From the NCBI RefSeq assembly GCF_001684965.1, contig NZ_MAYG01000001.1, forward strand, positions 2,046,001 to 2,110,000: 64,000 nucleotides of DNA, read 5' to 3'. Position numbers and translations under genes: made by a program. Source of the DNA: Chryseobacterium arthrosphaerae (GTDB lineage Bacteria; Bacteroidota; Bacteroidia; Flavobacteriales; Weeksellaceae). Shown here piece after piece: positions 1-8,089 of the stretch (within the stretch, counting starts at the first letter, position 1; the number at the start of each line of letters is the position of its first letter). The notes under the pieces are model-generated. The model was given only the letters and a program-made list of their open reading frames with translations, had not been told where the DNA came from and searched no databases.

Positions 1-265
1 TCCCGTCCTTTTTTACATAACCTACCGTAGAATGGCTTTTGTTTTCGATCGTTCCATCACTTTTGATGTAGCCAATAGTGCTGTGACTTTTATTTTCAAT
101 CGTCCCATCATTTTTAATGTATCCTACGGTGGAGTGGCTGCTGTTTTCTATGGTTCCGTCACTTTTAATATATCCCTTGGTACTGTGGCTTCCGGATTCT
201 ATAGTTTGAGCACTTACAGCTAAAAGACCAAACAAAAAGGAACAAATGAATAGTATTTTTTTCAT
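1..265 (-). CDS. Secreted tandem-repeat protein, 3' part outside window
   Basis: The start codon and 88 codons are visible; the gene runs off the left edge. Residues 1-20 form a signal peptide ending in VSAQ. The rest is a tandem array of a 17-residue unit (51 bp) of the form S-H-S-T-x-G-Y-I-K-x-D-G-T-I-E-N, seen almost four times with few changes. The repeat resembles Bacteroidota proteins named 5-fold beta-flower proteins, small exported proteins of unknown function; this match is from memory of the repeat pattern and is moderate. Upstream lies a possible -7 element. The repeat structure allows copy-number change by slippage. Confidence 0.7.
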   Translation of the reverse strand, partial: MKKILFICSFLFGLLAVSAQTIESGSHSTKGYIKSDGTIENSSHSTVGYIKNDGTIENKSHSTIGYIKSDGTIENKSHSTVGYVKKDG

Positions 266-310
266 ATTTAAGATTTTAATGAGGTTATTAATTTTGATTT
301 ATTTGATATT

Positions 311-318
311 CAAAAGTA
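311..318 (-). promoter_or_regulatory. Possible -7 promoter element
   Basis: Read on the minus strand this is TACTTTTG, fitting the Bacteroidota -7 consensus TAnnTTTG, 46 bases before the start codon of the repeat protein. No clear TTG -33 box is seen, so the call is weak. Confidence 0.3.
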
Positions 319-374
319 TTGATTATTCTTTTATAAAGATAAAAACTTGTAGATAAAATGATTGAATATGAAAA

Positions 375-420
375 CCACACGAAGGATTCGTGCGGTAGCA
401 GTGGGGAAGGATTCGTGTGG
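375..420. repeat. Short inverted/direct repeat in intergenic DNA
   Basis: CCACACGAA (375-383) is matched by its reverse complement TTCGTGTGG (412-420). The motif GAAGGATTCGTG also occurs twice in direct orientation, at 381-392 and 406-417, each followed by a close copy of the next bases. It looks like a small palindromic extragenic element; no gene is present here. Confidence 0.5.
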
Positions 421-451
421 CAGCAAGAAAATATCTTATTTTAATGATAAC

Positions 452-491
452 AAGAAAGCCGTTTTATCAGATAATAAAAACGGCTTTCTTT
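452..491 (-). terminator. Rho-independent terminator
   Basis: A perfect 14-bp stem (452-465 with 477-490) around an 11-base loop, with A and T tracts on both sides. It lies just past the stop of the 518-1153 gene and closes the effector/immunity transcript. Confidence 0.85.
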
Positions 492-517
492 AAAATTACA
501 TCAAATTGTATAATATA

Positions 518-1153
518 TTAAATGCTTTTTTCAGCTTCTTCTATATTATATACAATTCTACTATCTTCGCTTATTAAAGAACTAAAAATATCTTTGTATT
601 TGTTAAAAGAATCTTTGTCATAATGAACAATAACCGGAAACAACTGACTTGCCTGATAGTATCTTTTATTTTCTAAGGCAGCCTGTATTGCCTGTTCTGT
701 TTCTTTTAAAAGCGGTCTGCAATTCTTCTTTAAGAGAAAATCTTTCAGGTTGGATTCAAAAAATTTATCACCATATATATTCAAAAAATGTTTAATATAC
801 GGATAAAGCTCCTGCTCGGTCTTTCCATTGAATGTAGCAATATATAAGGCGTTTGTAATAACATCATATACATTGTCTTCATTATGGAGTCTATGGGGCT
901 CAAAATTTTCTTTTTCATCCCATTTTTCAGCGATGAACTGATCAAGCTGCTTAAATCCTTCCGGTATTGCCCAGGCCAATAAAATAAGCATGGCCTGATA
1001 AGCAATATATAGGTCGTCATTGTGAAGAAGCAATTTTAGCTTTTCAACTCTGTCCGGATCAATATTTTCAAGGAGTTGTACTTCGCTTAAATCATATCCT
1101 TCGTTTCCTTCTTCGTTATAGTGATAAAGGAGTTCGTGTATTGGGTTATTCAT
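518..1153 (-). CDS. Candidate immunity protein, helical, cytoplasmic
   Basis: A 211-residue acidic protein with no signal peptide or membrane segment. It appears all-helical (runs such as LYIAYQAMLILLAWAIPEG look HEAT-like), a fold common among immunity proteins to polymorphic toxins. I do not recognise the family. It is the last gene before a strong terminator and follows, in the same direction, another small gene and the large JAMM-type effector. AT-rich composition and location directly behind a modular toxin are the only arguments for an immunity role. It could instead be an unrelated accessory protein or an orphan immunity gene left by a lost toxin tip. Confidence 0.6.
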   Translation of the reverse strand: MNNPIHELLYHYNEEGNEGYDLSEVQLLENIDPDRVEKLKLLLHNDDLYIAYQAMLILLAWAIPEGFKQLDQFIAEKWDEKENFEPHRLHNEDNVYDVITNALYIATFNGKTEQELYPYIKHFLNIYGDKFFESNLKDFLLKKNCRPLLKETEQAIQAALENKRYYQASQLFPVIVHYDKDSFNKYKDIFSSLISEDSRIVYNIEEAEKSI

Positions 1154-1210
1154 TTTATTAGGTTTTATTGACAGTTCGGTATATAAGAAATATTCAGTTT
1201 CATATATTTT

Positions 1211-1765
1211 CTACTCATTTTGTTGTAATATATATTTTAGAACTACCGTGTAATCATAAATCCGAGAATGAGGAATTGTAATTTCATCATTAATTTTATC
1301 TCTATCGTAATCAGTAACCAAAATATCTCTGTTTTTTATATTGAACATGAGATTTCCAAATTCCAATTTGGTGTTATCTCCATTAAGACCTTTTTCGAAA
1401 AAATCATATATCGTTTTTACTTGTTCGATATTTATCTTTATTTCAAATATTGAATAAAAATCTATAATATGATAAAAACCTTCTTGCTTTTTATAGTCAA
1501 TTATAAAGTATTTATCGTACAAAATTACGTTTTCATAATAACCATCTTGTATCATTCTTTCTCCTAAACCGAATGAACTTTGAACAAAATCATCGTGCTT
1601 ATCCCAATTATTGAAACAATTACGATGAACATAACTTTTCACAAAATGAGTAAAGGTGGAATTTTGATCTGGCAGTGTGTAAGGCAATAATACAGATTCT
1701 TTAAAATTATCTATAACTTTCTCACAGATTGAACATTTAGTTGTTTTTTCAATATATAAAGACAT
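1211..1765 (-). CDS. Candidate immunity protein with Cys/His pairs
   Basis: A 184-residue protein starting two bases after the stop of the large effector, so the two are almost certainly co-transcribed. The N-terminus carries CSIC near residue 16 and HRNC near residue 48, which could form a zinc-binding knuckle. The rest is a mixed alpha/beta domain rich in Ile, Tyr and Asp. No signal peptide, so it would act in the cytoplasm. I do not recognise the family. The tight spacing after a toxin-like C-terminus is the classic position of a cognate immunity gene; a chaperone for cargo loading is the main alternative. Confidence 0.65.
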   Translation of the reverse strand: MSLYIEKTTKCSICEKVIDNFKESVLLPYTLPDQNSTFTHFVKSYVHRNCFNNWDKHDDFVQSSFGLGERMIQDGYYENVILYDKYFIIDYKKQEGFYHIIDFYSIFEIKINIEQVKTIYDFFEKGLNGDNTKLEFGNLMFNIKNRDILVTDYDRDKINDEITIPHSRIYDYTVVLKYILQQNE

Positions 1766-1767
1766 AT

Positions 1768-4700
1768 TTATTTGTTTTTTGGGTTAGACCATCCATAATA
1801 ATTTAGTTCTCTTACCAGCTCTCCTATATCATTAGGGATAGTACTGTGTGTAAATTTCCATATTTCTCCTTCAGTTGTAACCATATAACTATATTTTTGA
1901 TTTAATGAAATTATACCATCAATATCTTGAGGACTTATTAATTTTGCTTGCCCAGTACCCCAATCAAAAGGATGCGAGTGCATTAAAAGTCTATCAGTAT
2001 AGTGAGGTAACTGACCTCCTTTGTATGATCCCATTTTAACCAAATATCTCTGCCCTTGCTTATCCATAATTATTGCAAACTCTTTTCCTTCTTTATAAGT
2101 TAGTGCAGCTAAATCCGTTGCTGTTACCTCACGTTTACCTATTTTGGCGATATGTTCACCTAGCCCATCGTTAACTGCTAATCTGTCCAATAACTCCTGT
2201 TGTTTTGAAGTTAATTCTTTCCCCCTCTTATTCATCTGAAAATCGAAAGGATCTTCTTTTACTCCTGAAGCTATTTCTACTCTTTTATTTTTCCCGGCAT
2301 TAGGTAAAGTATCCTCAAATATATTATTTTTAGTAGACTTCACATTAAAATATTCAGCCGGAATTTCACCTTTAATTAAAATCTCTTTGTCTCTTACACT
2401 GTTGTTAAGATCTCTTACCGCATCATCTACTCTTTTCTGATTTTTAGGCGTTGGATTCTCTTCTAATCTTTTCATCGCCTGATCTATTTTGGCCTGTAAT
2501 TCAGCTTGTACTTTTTCCGGTCTTAATACCTCTACCTCACTTATTTTACCTGCAGCAATATCAGCTTCCAGCCTTTTGATATCTACTTCAATCACATTGT
2601 CGCCGTAGGTTTTGCCTATGCCTGGTCCCTCATCTGAGAAAGAAGTATAAGGGCTTTTACTTTTCATAGGTTCGCTTCCTCTTACGTGATCAGAAACAGT
2701 AGCACTTCCGTTTTTGTCTGCGGGAGTTAAATTTCCTTCTTCATTAATGTGAGATTTTATCCTTCCTTCTTTTGAACCTGCAGGAGAATAAGGTCTGTTA
2801 TCCTGTCTGAATATGCTTTCTTCATATAGGTTTTCCTGCACCGGAGCTGATGTCACATTCTCTTTCTTAATATTGGATTCTGCACTGTTTTTTTCATTTC
2901 TTACAGGCTGTTCATGCATTCTGTCAGGAACCGTCTGCTCTTCAAAAGGAAGTTGATTCATGTTGCGGTTTGGCGGCGTTACAGTCTTTTTCCTGAAAGG
3001 TTCTACCACCCATTCCTGTGCTTTTTTATAAGCTGCCTGAAAACGTTGGGATGCTTTGATCCATGTCTCTTTTTTGAAAACAGATGTTATTCTTCTAGGG
3101 ATAGAAACAATTTGTGCTTTAAGACCATTTCTTGCAGTAATAAATACTCGCTTACCAAAAGTTTTCGGGTTTCTTTTTGCCAGATCTTTTATGGAAGCTC
3201 CTCCTTTTTTAGAGGCTTTGCCTCCCATCATCGCAAGAATTGCCATACCTGAATTGGTAATATCGCTTTTTAATTCACCTGAGTTTTTGAATAAAACGTC
3301 AGCCGTTTTTGCCGTATGTACATCATAAATATTTTTAATTCCGTTGAGTATATTCAATCCTAATGCTATGGCACCGATCCAGAATGTTATGGTTCCCATT
3401 GTTACGGTAGCTCCTCCTAACCAGGCAGCTAATGGTGCCAGACCACCCAGAGTGAAGATTGACCCTACAGCGGCTGCAAGGGTTAATACACCCAATATAC
3501 CTGTAATGACACCGGCTATGACAAGTACTTTATTGGCTATTCCGGCAGCTTTCTGCAGAATCATTCCTACCGGATCTTGCGAGAATCCTTTCCAGCTTGT
3601 CAAATCGTCCCAAATACCACTTATAGAGCCGGAAATAGCTTCATACCATGCTTTAGGGCTAAAGATGGATTCAATAAATTTCCCTACATCTGTCCAGCTG
3701 ATGTTTGTGATATCATTCCAAATATCTGAAAACGCAATAGAAATAGACATCCACAATCTTTTTAGCCCCGTAATTCTGTTCAGATTTTTGGTCACCAAGT
3801 TTAATGGTTTTTGTAAAGCATCTTTACGCTTGTTGTTAAAGACCTCTATTTGAGAGTTTCTGATACTTTCAACATTCTGACTGATCAAGCTTTGATGTTC
3901 TGATTGATCACTATCATAATTAGCATTTACTTCTTCAAATTTATCTCTTAATAAATTCCGTTGGCCCGGGCTTAATTGTCTTAGGAAAACTATTTGTTCA
4001 TCTTCTGTTTTTAATTGGGTAAAGTCAACTAATAAACGTTCTGCCTCATTAAGTTCTTTAGGTGTTTGCTGAATTTTGTCTTTTTCTTTTTGTATTAAAC
4101 TATTTCGCCCTTCAACAGTGGCCATATTGGCATAATAAGCATTTTGAGTTTTTATGATCTCATGTTCAATAACATACGAATCTAATAACAATGCATTGGC
4201 TTCCTGGTTTAATTTCTTACTTTCCGATTCTGTCTGTTTTAGTTTTGGGGTAAGTTTTCCCAACTCCTTTTTGGCTTCTATGTTCTTTTTAGTATCTGCC
4301 GCCAGTTTAGCTTTTGATTTTTGTACCGAGGCTCTGGAAGAGGTTATTTCGCTCTTTATTCTTGTATTTTTTCCTTTAGCCTGTTGGGCTTCCTGAGATA
4401 ATTTCCGGGTTGTATTTCCTGCCTGAGACACTGCCTGGTTTATGGTAGCGGCGTTGGTATTTAATTCACTTAATTTTTTGGTAAGTTTTCCGGAATCAGC
4501 ATTTTTGGGATCCTGGTGTTTTTGTGATCCCCCCAGTAAACTTTTAGCTTCTTTATCTAAATCGCTTGCTTTGGTCTTATTTTTATCATATTCCTGCTGG
4601 TATATTCCTACCTCCTGTTCTACCTTTTGCTGTCTTTTTAATGAGGTATCCAACCCCTTTTCCAATTTATGGATCAGAGCTTCTTTACGATCTATACTAT

Positions 4701-5691
4701 CTTCTGATTTCTGCAAATCATCATCTGACTTCTGAATTTCTCTTTCAACTTCTTTAATCTTATTTTTCAGTGTTTTAGCGGCTTCATTTTGAGATTTCAC
4801 CTGATTCCTGGCTTCTACTCCCTGATCCCTAAACTCCTGTGCAGCCGCAACAAGCCCCACTATATTGATGGTAGTTTGGGCATCCGGAGCTATTTCAGCC
4901 TGTTCGCTATCAACTGCCTTATCCATTCTTGGAGTAACAACGGATTGTATTTCATCCGGTATGGTAACTTTTGTTTCCTCTTCTCCTTTAGTTTTTGAAT
5001 TTAATTTTTTATTAATCGTTTTTTTGCCTTCTGTAACCTTTTCTGAGCGAGGTTTTTCATTTTTATCCGCAACCTTTTTTGAGCTATTGCTATTAACTTC
5101 GGATGAGATTGGTTTAATTGGTGCAGTTTTAATCTCAACGGCCTTCTCTTTTGGCTTCTCATCTATAACAGGTTTTGATGCTTCATATTTGCTGTCAGTC
5201 TTTTGTAAGGTCTCTTTTTCACTCTCCCTTGTTGTTTTTACAGGATCTTCCTGATTTTTTACTATTTGATGAGCAACAGCCCGTTCCTGAACTGTATTGG
5301 TCTGATAAGTTCCTGATTTAAGCTCATGATAATCCCGTGCCTGACTGGGGCTTAGGGTCATCATATAGTCTTTTTCAATTTTTTTGGTATCCGGATGGTT
5401 GATATCTCCGGTTGCTGACAAACTCTCCTGAAGTTTGCCATACATGATTTCCGAGCCCTTCCCATGAATAGTTTGAGAGCTATGAGCAGAGGCCATGATA
5501 TTATTAAGACCGATCCGGTTGCTTTCAGGATTTGCTGATCCCGCCCTATCAGTCGAGTTCTCAGACTTTTTTGTCCGTACACTGATCTCTTCCACTCCAG
5601 GCAGAGGGACTACCACCTGTTCTTTTGGCTTTGGCTTTTTGCCTGGGCTAAGGTGGGCTTTGCTGTTTTTGTCTACAGTTGCTGCTTTCAT
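1768..5691 (-). CDS. Large eCIS cargo/effector with C-terminal JAB/JAMM protease motif
   Basis: I start at the methionine giving MKAATVDKNS (1307 residues); an in-frame ATG 16 codons upstream exists but adds an unlikely leader. Order of regions: a disordered Lys/Pro/Ser-rich N-terminus (about 1-290), long coiled coils (about 290-530), a hydrophobic block with several putative membrane helices (about 720-780), a charged linker, then a C-terminal domain. That domain holds H1238-S-H-P followed by S1253-x-x-D1256, the zinc-binding H-x-H-P-x(n)-S-x-x-D signature of JAB/JAMM metalloproteases; an upstream Glu could be the catalytic acid. JAMM enzymes cut isopeptide bonds (ubiquitin-like) or process toxins. 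It lies beside the eCIS operon and is followed at once by a candidate immunity gene. Function as injected cargo is inferred from context and domain layout. Confidence 0.75.
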   Translation of the reverse strand: MKAATVDKNSKAHLSPGKKPKPKEQVVVPLPGVEEISVRTKKSENSTDRAGSANPESNRIGLNNIMASAHSSQTIHGKGSEIMYGKLQESLSATGDINHPDTKKIEKDYMMTLSPSQARDYHELKSGTYQTNTVQERAVAHQIVKNQEDPVKTTRESEKETLQKTDSKYEASKPVIDEKPKEKAVEIKTAPIKPISSEVNSNSSKKVADKNEKPRSEKVTEGKKTINKKLNSKTKGEEETKVTIPDEIQSVVTPRMDKAVDSEQAEIAPDAQTTINIVGLVAAAQEFRDQGVEARNQVKSQNEAAKTLKNKIKEVEREIQKSDDDLQKSEDSIDRKEALIHKLEKGLDTSLKRQQKVEQEVGIYQQEYDKNKTKASDLDKEAKSLLGGSQKHQDPKNADSGKLTKKLSELNTNAATINQAVSQAGNTTRKLSQEAQQAKGKNTRIKSEITSSRASVQKSKAKLAADTKKNIEAKKELGKLTPKLKQTESESKKLNQEANALLLDSYVIEHEIIKTQNAYYANMATVEGRNSLIQKEKDKIQQTPKELNEAERLLVDFTQLKTEDEQIVFLRQLSPGQRNLLRDKFEEVNANYDSDQSEHQSLISQNVESIRNSQIEVFNNKRKDALQKPLNLVTKNLNRITGLKRLWMSISIAFSDIWNDITNISWTDVGKFIESIFSPKAWYEAISGSISGIWDDLTSWKGFSQDPVGMILQKAAGIANKVLVIAGVITGILGVLTLAAAVGSIFTLGGLAPLAAWLGGATVTMGTITFWIGAIALGLNILNGIKNIYDVHTAKTADVLFKNSGELKSDITNSGMAILAMMGGKASKKGGASIKDLAKRNPKTFGKRVFITARNGLKAQIVSIPRRITSVFKKETWIKASQRFQAAYKKAQEWVVEPFRKKTVTPPNRNMNQLPFEEQTVPDRMHEQPVRNEKNSAESNIKKENVTSAPVQENLYEESIFRQDNRPYSPAGSKEGRIKSHINEEGNLTPADKNGSATVSDHVRGSEPMKSKSPYTSFSDEGPGIGKTYGDNVIEVDIKRLEADIAAGKISEVEVLRPEKVQAELQAKIDQAMKRLEENPTPKNQKRVDDAVRDLNNSVRDKEILIKGEIPAEYFNVKSTKNNIFEDTLPNAGKNKRVEIASGVKEDPFDFQMNKRGKELTSKQQELLDRLAVNDGLGEHIAKIGKREVTATDLAALTYKEGKEFAIIMDKQGQRYLVKMGSYKGGQLPHYTDRLLMHSHPFDWGTGQAKLISPQDIDGIISLNQKYSYMVTTEGEIWKFTHSTIPNDIGELVRELNYYGWSNPKNK

Positions 5692-6066
5692 TAACTTAAA
5701 TTTTAATTTCACATTGATTGGAAGGCATACAAAGCGCAACTGTATAGAGTGCGCTTTACATACCTGTTGGTCTGCAGAACAAGACCGTGAATAGTGGATT
5801 CTGAATTTGAGTAACCTAGAAGTGACGGCCAGCCTGTGATGAGAAACACGTAATGCTGAGTCACTTCTAGTTTTTGCTCACTTGTTTATTTAGTTTTCTG
5901 GTTTTAACTTTTTTGAATGATGGATCGTATACTGCAATCGCTGAAGCACACGGATCAGTCAGCTCCATCCTCTAAATTCATTGATTATTCCACATTTTCC
6001 TTAGCTATTTTTCCTGTTTTCAAAAAGGGTTACAGCTATTGTTTTCATATTTTTTCAATTGTTTGG
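5692..6066. other. Non-coding region with two inverted repeats
   Basis: No supported gene. It contains AAAGCGCA/TGCGCTTT (5731-5738 with 5750-5757, 11-base loop) and an 11-bp perfect repeat CTAGAAGTGAC/GTCACTTCTAG (5816-5826 with 5860-5870), the latter followed by TTTTT on the plus strand. Flanking genes are both on the minus strand, so neither hairpin is a simple terminator of the upstream gene. A leader structure of the effector mRNA or a small RNA is possible. Confidence 0.5.
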
Positions 6067-6447
6067 TTATTGGTTGATATCCTCTTTTTTTTCTTCTTCT
6101 TCGGCAGGTGGTCTGCCTGAGCCGGTTCCATATCGGTTTTCTATTAAAAGGTTCACTGCTTTGTCAATCCAGTTTGGCAGATTGTTAGTGATCATTTTCA
6201 GGAATTTATCATAGCCGTACCCCAGTACAAACAGTACTCCTGTAGAATACCATTTGTCATGAAGCTCGGCTCTGTTCATCAGATAACTCATCGTAAAGCC
6301 TACAATAACTACAATGACCAATGTGATAAAGTGTTCCCAGGGTTGTTTTTTTTCTTTGTTTTGTATGGAGACCAGCACCCTTAACAATCCTCCTGAAAAT
6401 GCTATTGCAGTTCCGATTAACAGGGCTTTTATACTATCCAGATTCAT
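6067..6447 (-). CDS. Holin-like small membrane protein
   Basis: A 126-residue protein with three hydrophobic segments (about residues 5-27, 38-58 and 66-86) and a short charged C-terminal tail rich in Glu and Lys. Size, topology and tail fit phage holins, which open the inner membrane during lysis. It lies in a minus-strand block with two tiny genes, between the JAMM effector and a LexA-like repressor, a phage-like context. eCIS particles have to leave the producer, so a holin for release makes sense, but no endolysin gene is seen next to it. The holin assignment is by topology and context only. Confidence 0.6.
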   Translation of the reverse strand: MNLDSIKALLIGTAIAFSGGLLRVLVSIQNKEKKQPWEHFITLVIVVIVGFTMSYLMNRAELHDKWYSTGVLFVLGYGYDKFLKMITNNLPNWIDKAVNLLIENRYGTGSGRPPAEEEEKKEDINQ

Positions 6448-6506
6448 TCTTTGCTATATATTATTTATTAATTTTTTTGATTTTTTACAACTTCTATGAA
6501 GTCTCA

Positions 6507-6674
6507 TTATTCCTGATCCAACATATACATTGCATCTAAAAATCTTTTGCTTTTCCGGATGTTTCCATTTTCATTCAGATAGGCCAGTTCTTCAATAAGA
6601 TCGTTGATATCTCTGCGGGGTTTCTGCAGTTTCTCTTTATCTTTTTTCTTTTTTTTCTTTTCTTTCTTTTTCAT
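6507..6674 (-). CDS. Tiny Lys-rich protein, 55 residues
   Basis: The reading frame begins with a run of Lys/Glu residues and ends in LDAMYMLDQE. The second half (DLIEELAYLNENG) reads as an amphipathic helix with normal amino-acid composition, which supports real coding. The basic N-terminus could bind nucleic acid or membrane phosphates. It lies between a holin-like gene and another tiny gene, all on the minus strand. Function unknown; the family is not recognised. Confidence 0.5.
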   Translation of the reverse strand: MKKKEKKKKKKDKEKLQKPRRDINDLIEELAYLNENGNIRKSKRFLDAMYMLDQE

Positions 6675-7048
6675 GGTTTCTAAAGTTTTTAATAGTCAGT
6701 TGTTTTTAATTTTTTGAAATTGTCTTTCTCATCATCCAGGTTCAGATCGTTTATTTTTTAAAATTGACTGATCGGTTAAAAGAACCGGAACTGAAAGCAA
6801 AGACGGTTTTCACTTGGTATTTTAGCTATAAGTTTACATTTGAGAAACAGGTAAGGACAGCCTTTTGATTCATCAGACTGATGGCGGGTTATCGGTAGTA
6901 GAATACCCCGGAATCCTTTTCTATCTTTAGAATAAATAATTTCAAATCTGATTCATGTGTGCCTTCAGCTTTAAACGGCTGTATTGATAAGATTCTGTCT
7001 AACATCATTTTTACAGGTAAGGATTGAGCTCAGTCTGGGTTTCATCAA

Positions 7049-7207
7049 TTAACTCTGAAGAAGAATGTTATAGATTGTTCTTTCGGACAGAAACAACATT
7101 TCTGTCAGTTCAGTTACAATAACTTTCATCTGTTTATCCTGATTACGTTTTACGTATTCAATGACAAAATCTTTTCTTTTTTCTACTAATTCTTTACTAC
7201 GTTTCAT
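7049..7207 (-). CDS. Tiny helix-turn-helix-like protein, 52 residues
   Basis: The frame encodes MKRSKELVEKRK followed by helices ending in LFLSERTIYNILLQS. The C-terminal part (TELTEMLFLSERTIYNIL) has the pattern of a helix-turn-helix recognition unit, as in phage and small regulators. No signal peptide. It is the first gene of the small minus-strand block facing away from the LexA-like repressor. It may be a DNA-binding accessory regulator; homologs were not recognised. Confidence 0.55.
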   Translation of the reverse strand: MKRSKELVEKRKDFVIEYVKRNQDKQMKVIVTELTEMLFLSERTIYNILLQS

Positions 7208-7960
7208 TTTGGGTTAAAAGTTTTTATGGGTTAAAAGTTTTTTTTCTTAATCAGACAGGTGTTCATGTTTCTTATTTCTCCCGTTTTATGGGGCCGAAGA
7301 AACCTTAAAGACTTTGTTAAGCCTTTGAACAGATGTCTGGTCACATTATTTAATTTTGATTTTCCGGAAGCTGATATCAGGGATGTTCTCTCAGAATCTT
7401 CCCTCAGCTTCTTTCTTTAAATTCTATTTTCTGCAAACAACTCTATTGATGTTTATAAAGTTTTGTGTTTTATAAACAGTTATATAGCAGTTTCTACTTT
7501 CCGTAATTATTTGTACAAGAACACAACATTCTATTTGGGTCTCATATTGCTTTTAACAATGCTTGTTCCAGAATTTTGTCTGTTCTATAGGAGGTGTTAA
7601 TACTGATAACTATAATTAACCGATATTTTATATGCTAACAGTAGCTTTTATTTCAGGAAAACAAAGAGCTGAACGGCTGCTTTATTTTTACCCCCATCAA
7701 AATAAACGCATTTTTATCATTCACCAGACAACACAAAAGCGCACATATATCATTATTTGAAAATATAAAAAGCGCATTTTTTACACATATATCTAAATTA
7801 TAAAGATTTTTCTGTTCTTATTAGTTCCGGATAAAAACAAAAACCAAAATCCAACATTTACATATAGAGGGCACAAAAAACAGCTTTTAACTTTTTTAAT
7901 TACAGCTTATTATAAAATAAAATTATCTTTTTTAAATAATAATTAAATAGTCAACTGTCA
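7208..7960. other. AT-rich intergenic region between divergent genes
   Basis: No gene supported in either strand. The sequence is very AT-rich with poly-A/T runs and a short direct repeat GGGTTAAAAGTTTTT at 7211-7225 and 7230-7244, just upstream of the tiny HTH gene. It must hold the promoters of both the minus-strand small genes and the plus-strand repressor. Confidence 0.5.
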
Positions 7961-7963
7961 ATA

Positions 7964-7979
7964 TAATTTTGTACATTTG
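7964..7979 (+). promoter_or_regulatory. Possible promoter -7 boxes of the LexA-like repressor
   Basis: Two overlapping matches to TAnnTTTG are present: TAATTTTG (7964-7971) and TACATTTG (7972-7979). They lie 110-125 bases before the chosen start codon and 31 bases or more before the first operator-like palindrome. A clear -33 TTG is not seen. Confidence 0.4.
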
Positions 7980-8010
7980 TACCGTTCTGTCTTAATGACG
8001 AAACAAATAT

Positions 8011-8055
8011 ACGAACATTGTTCGTTTTTAAAAATAAAAAACGAACATTTTGTTC
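8011..8055. promoter_or_regulatory. Two operator-like palindromes upstream of the S24 repressor
   Basis: Site 1 (8011-8025) is ACGAACA-T-TGTTCGT with perfect 7-base arms. Site 2 (8043-8055) is GAACA-TTT-TGTTC with 5-base arms. Both share GAACA/TGTTC half-sites, 30 bases apart (about three helical turns), between the promoter and the start codon. This is the expected form of an autoregulatory operator for a dimeric XRE/LexA-type repressor. Binding is inferred. Confidence 0.65.
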
Positions 8056-8089
8056 ATTTTTTTTCATAAATAACTATAAACATATCAAA

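Noticed and set aside
3344..3853. Long plus-strand frame opposite the JAMM effector
   Set aside because: Lies wholly antisense to a well-supported gene and has no domain; typical mirror frame of a hydrophobic coding region.
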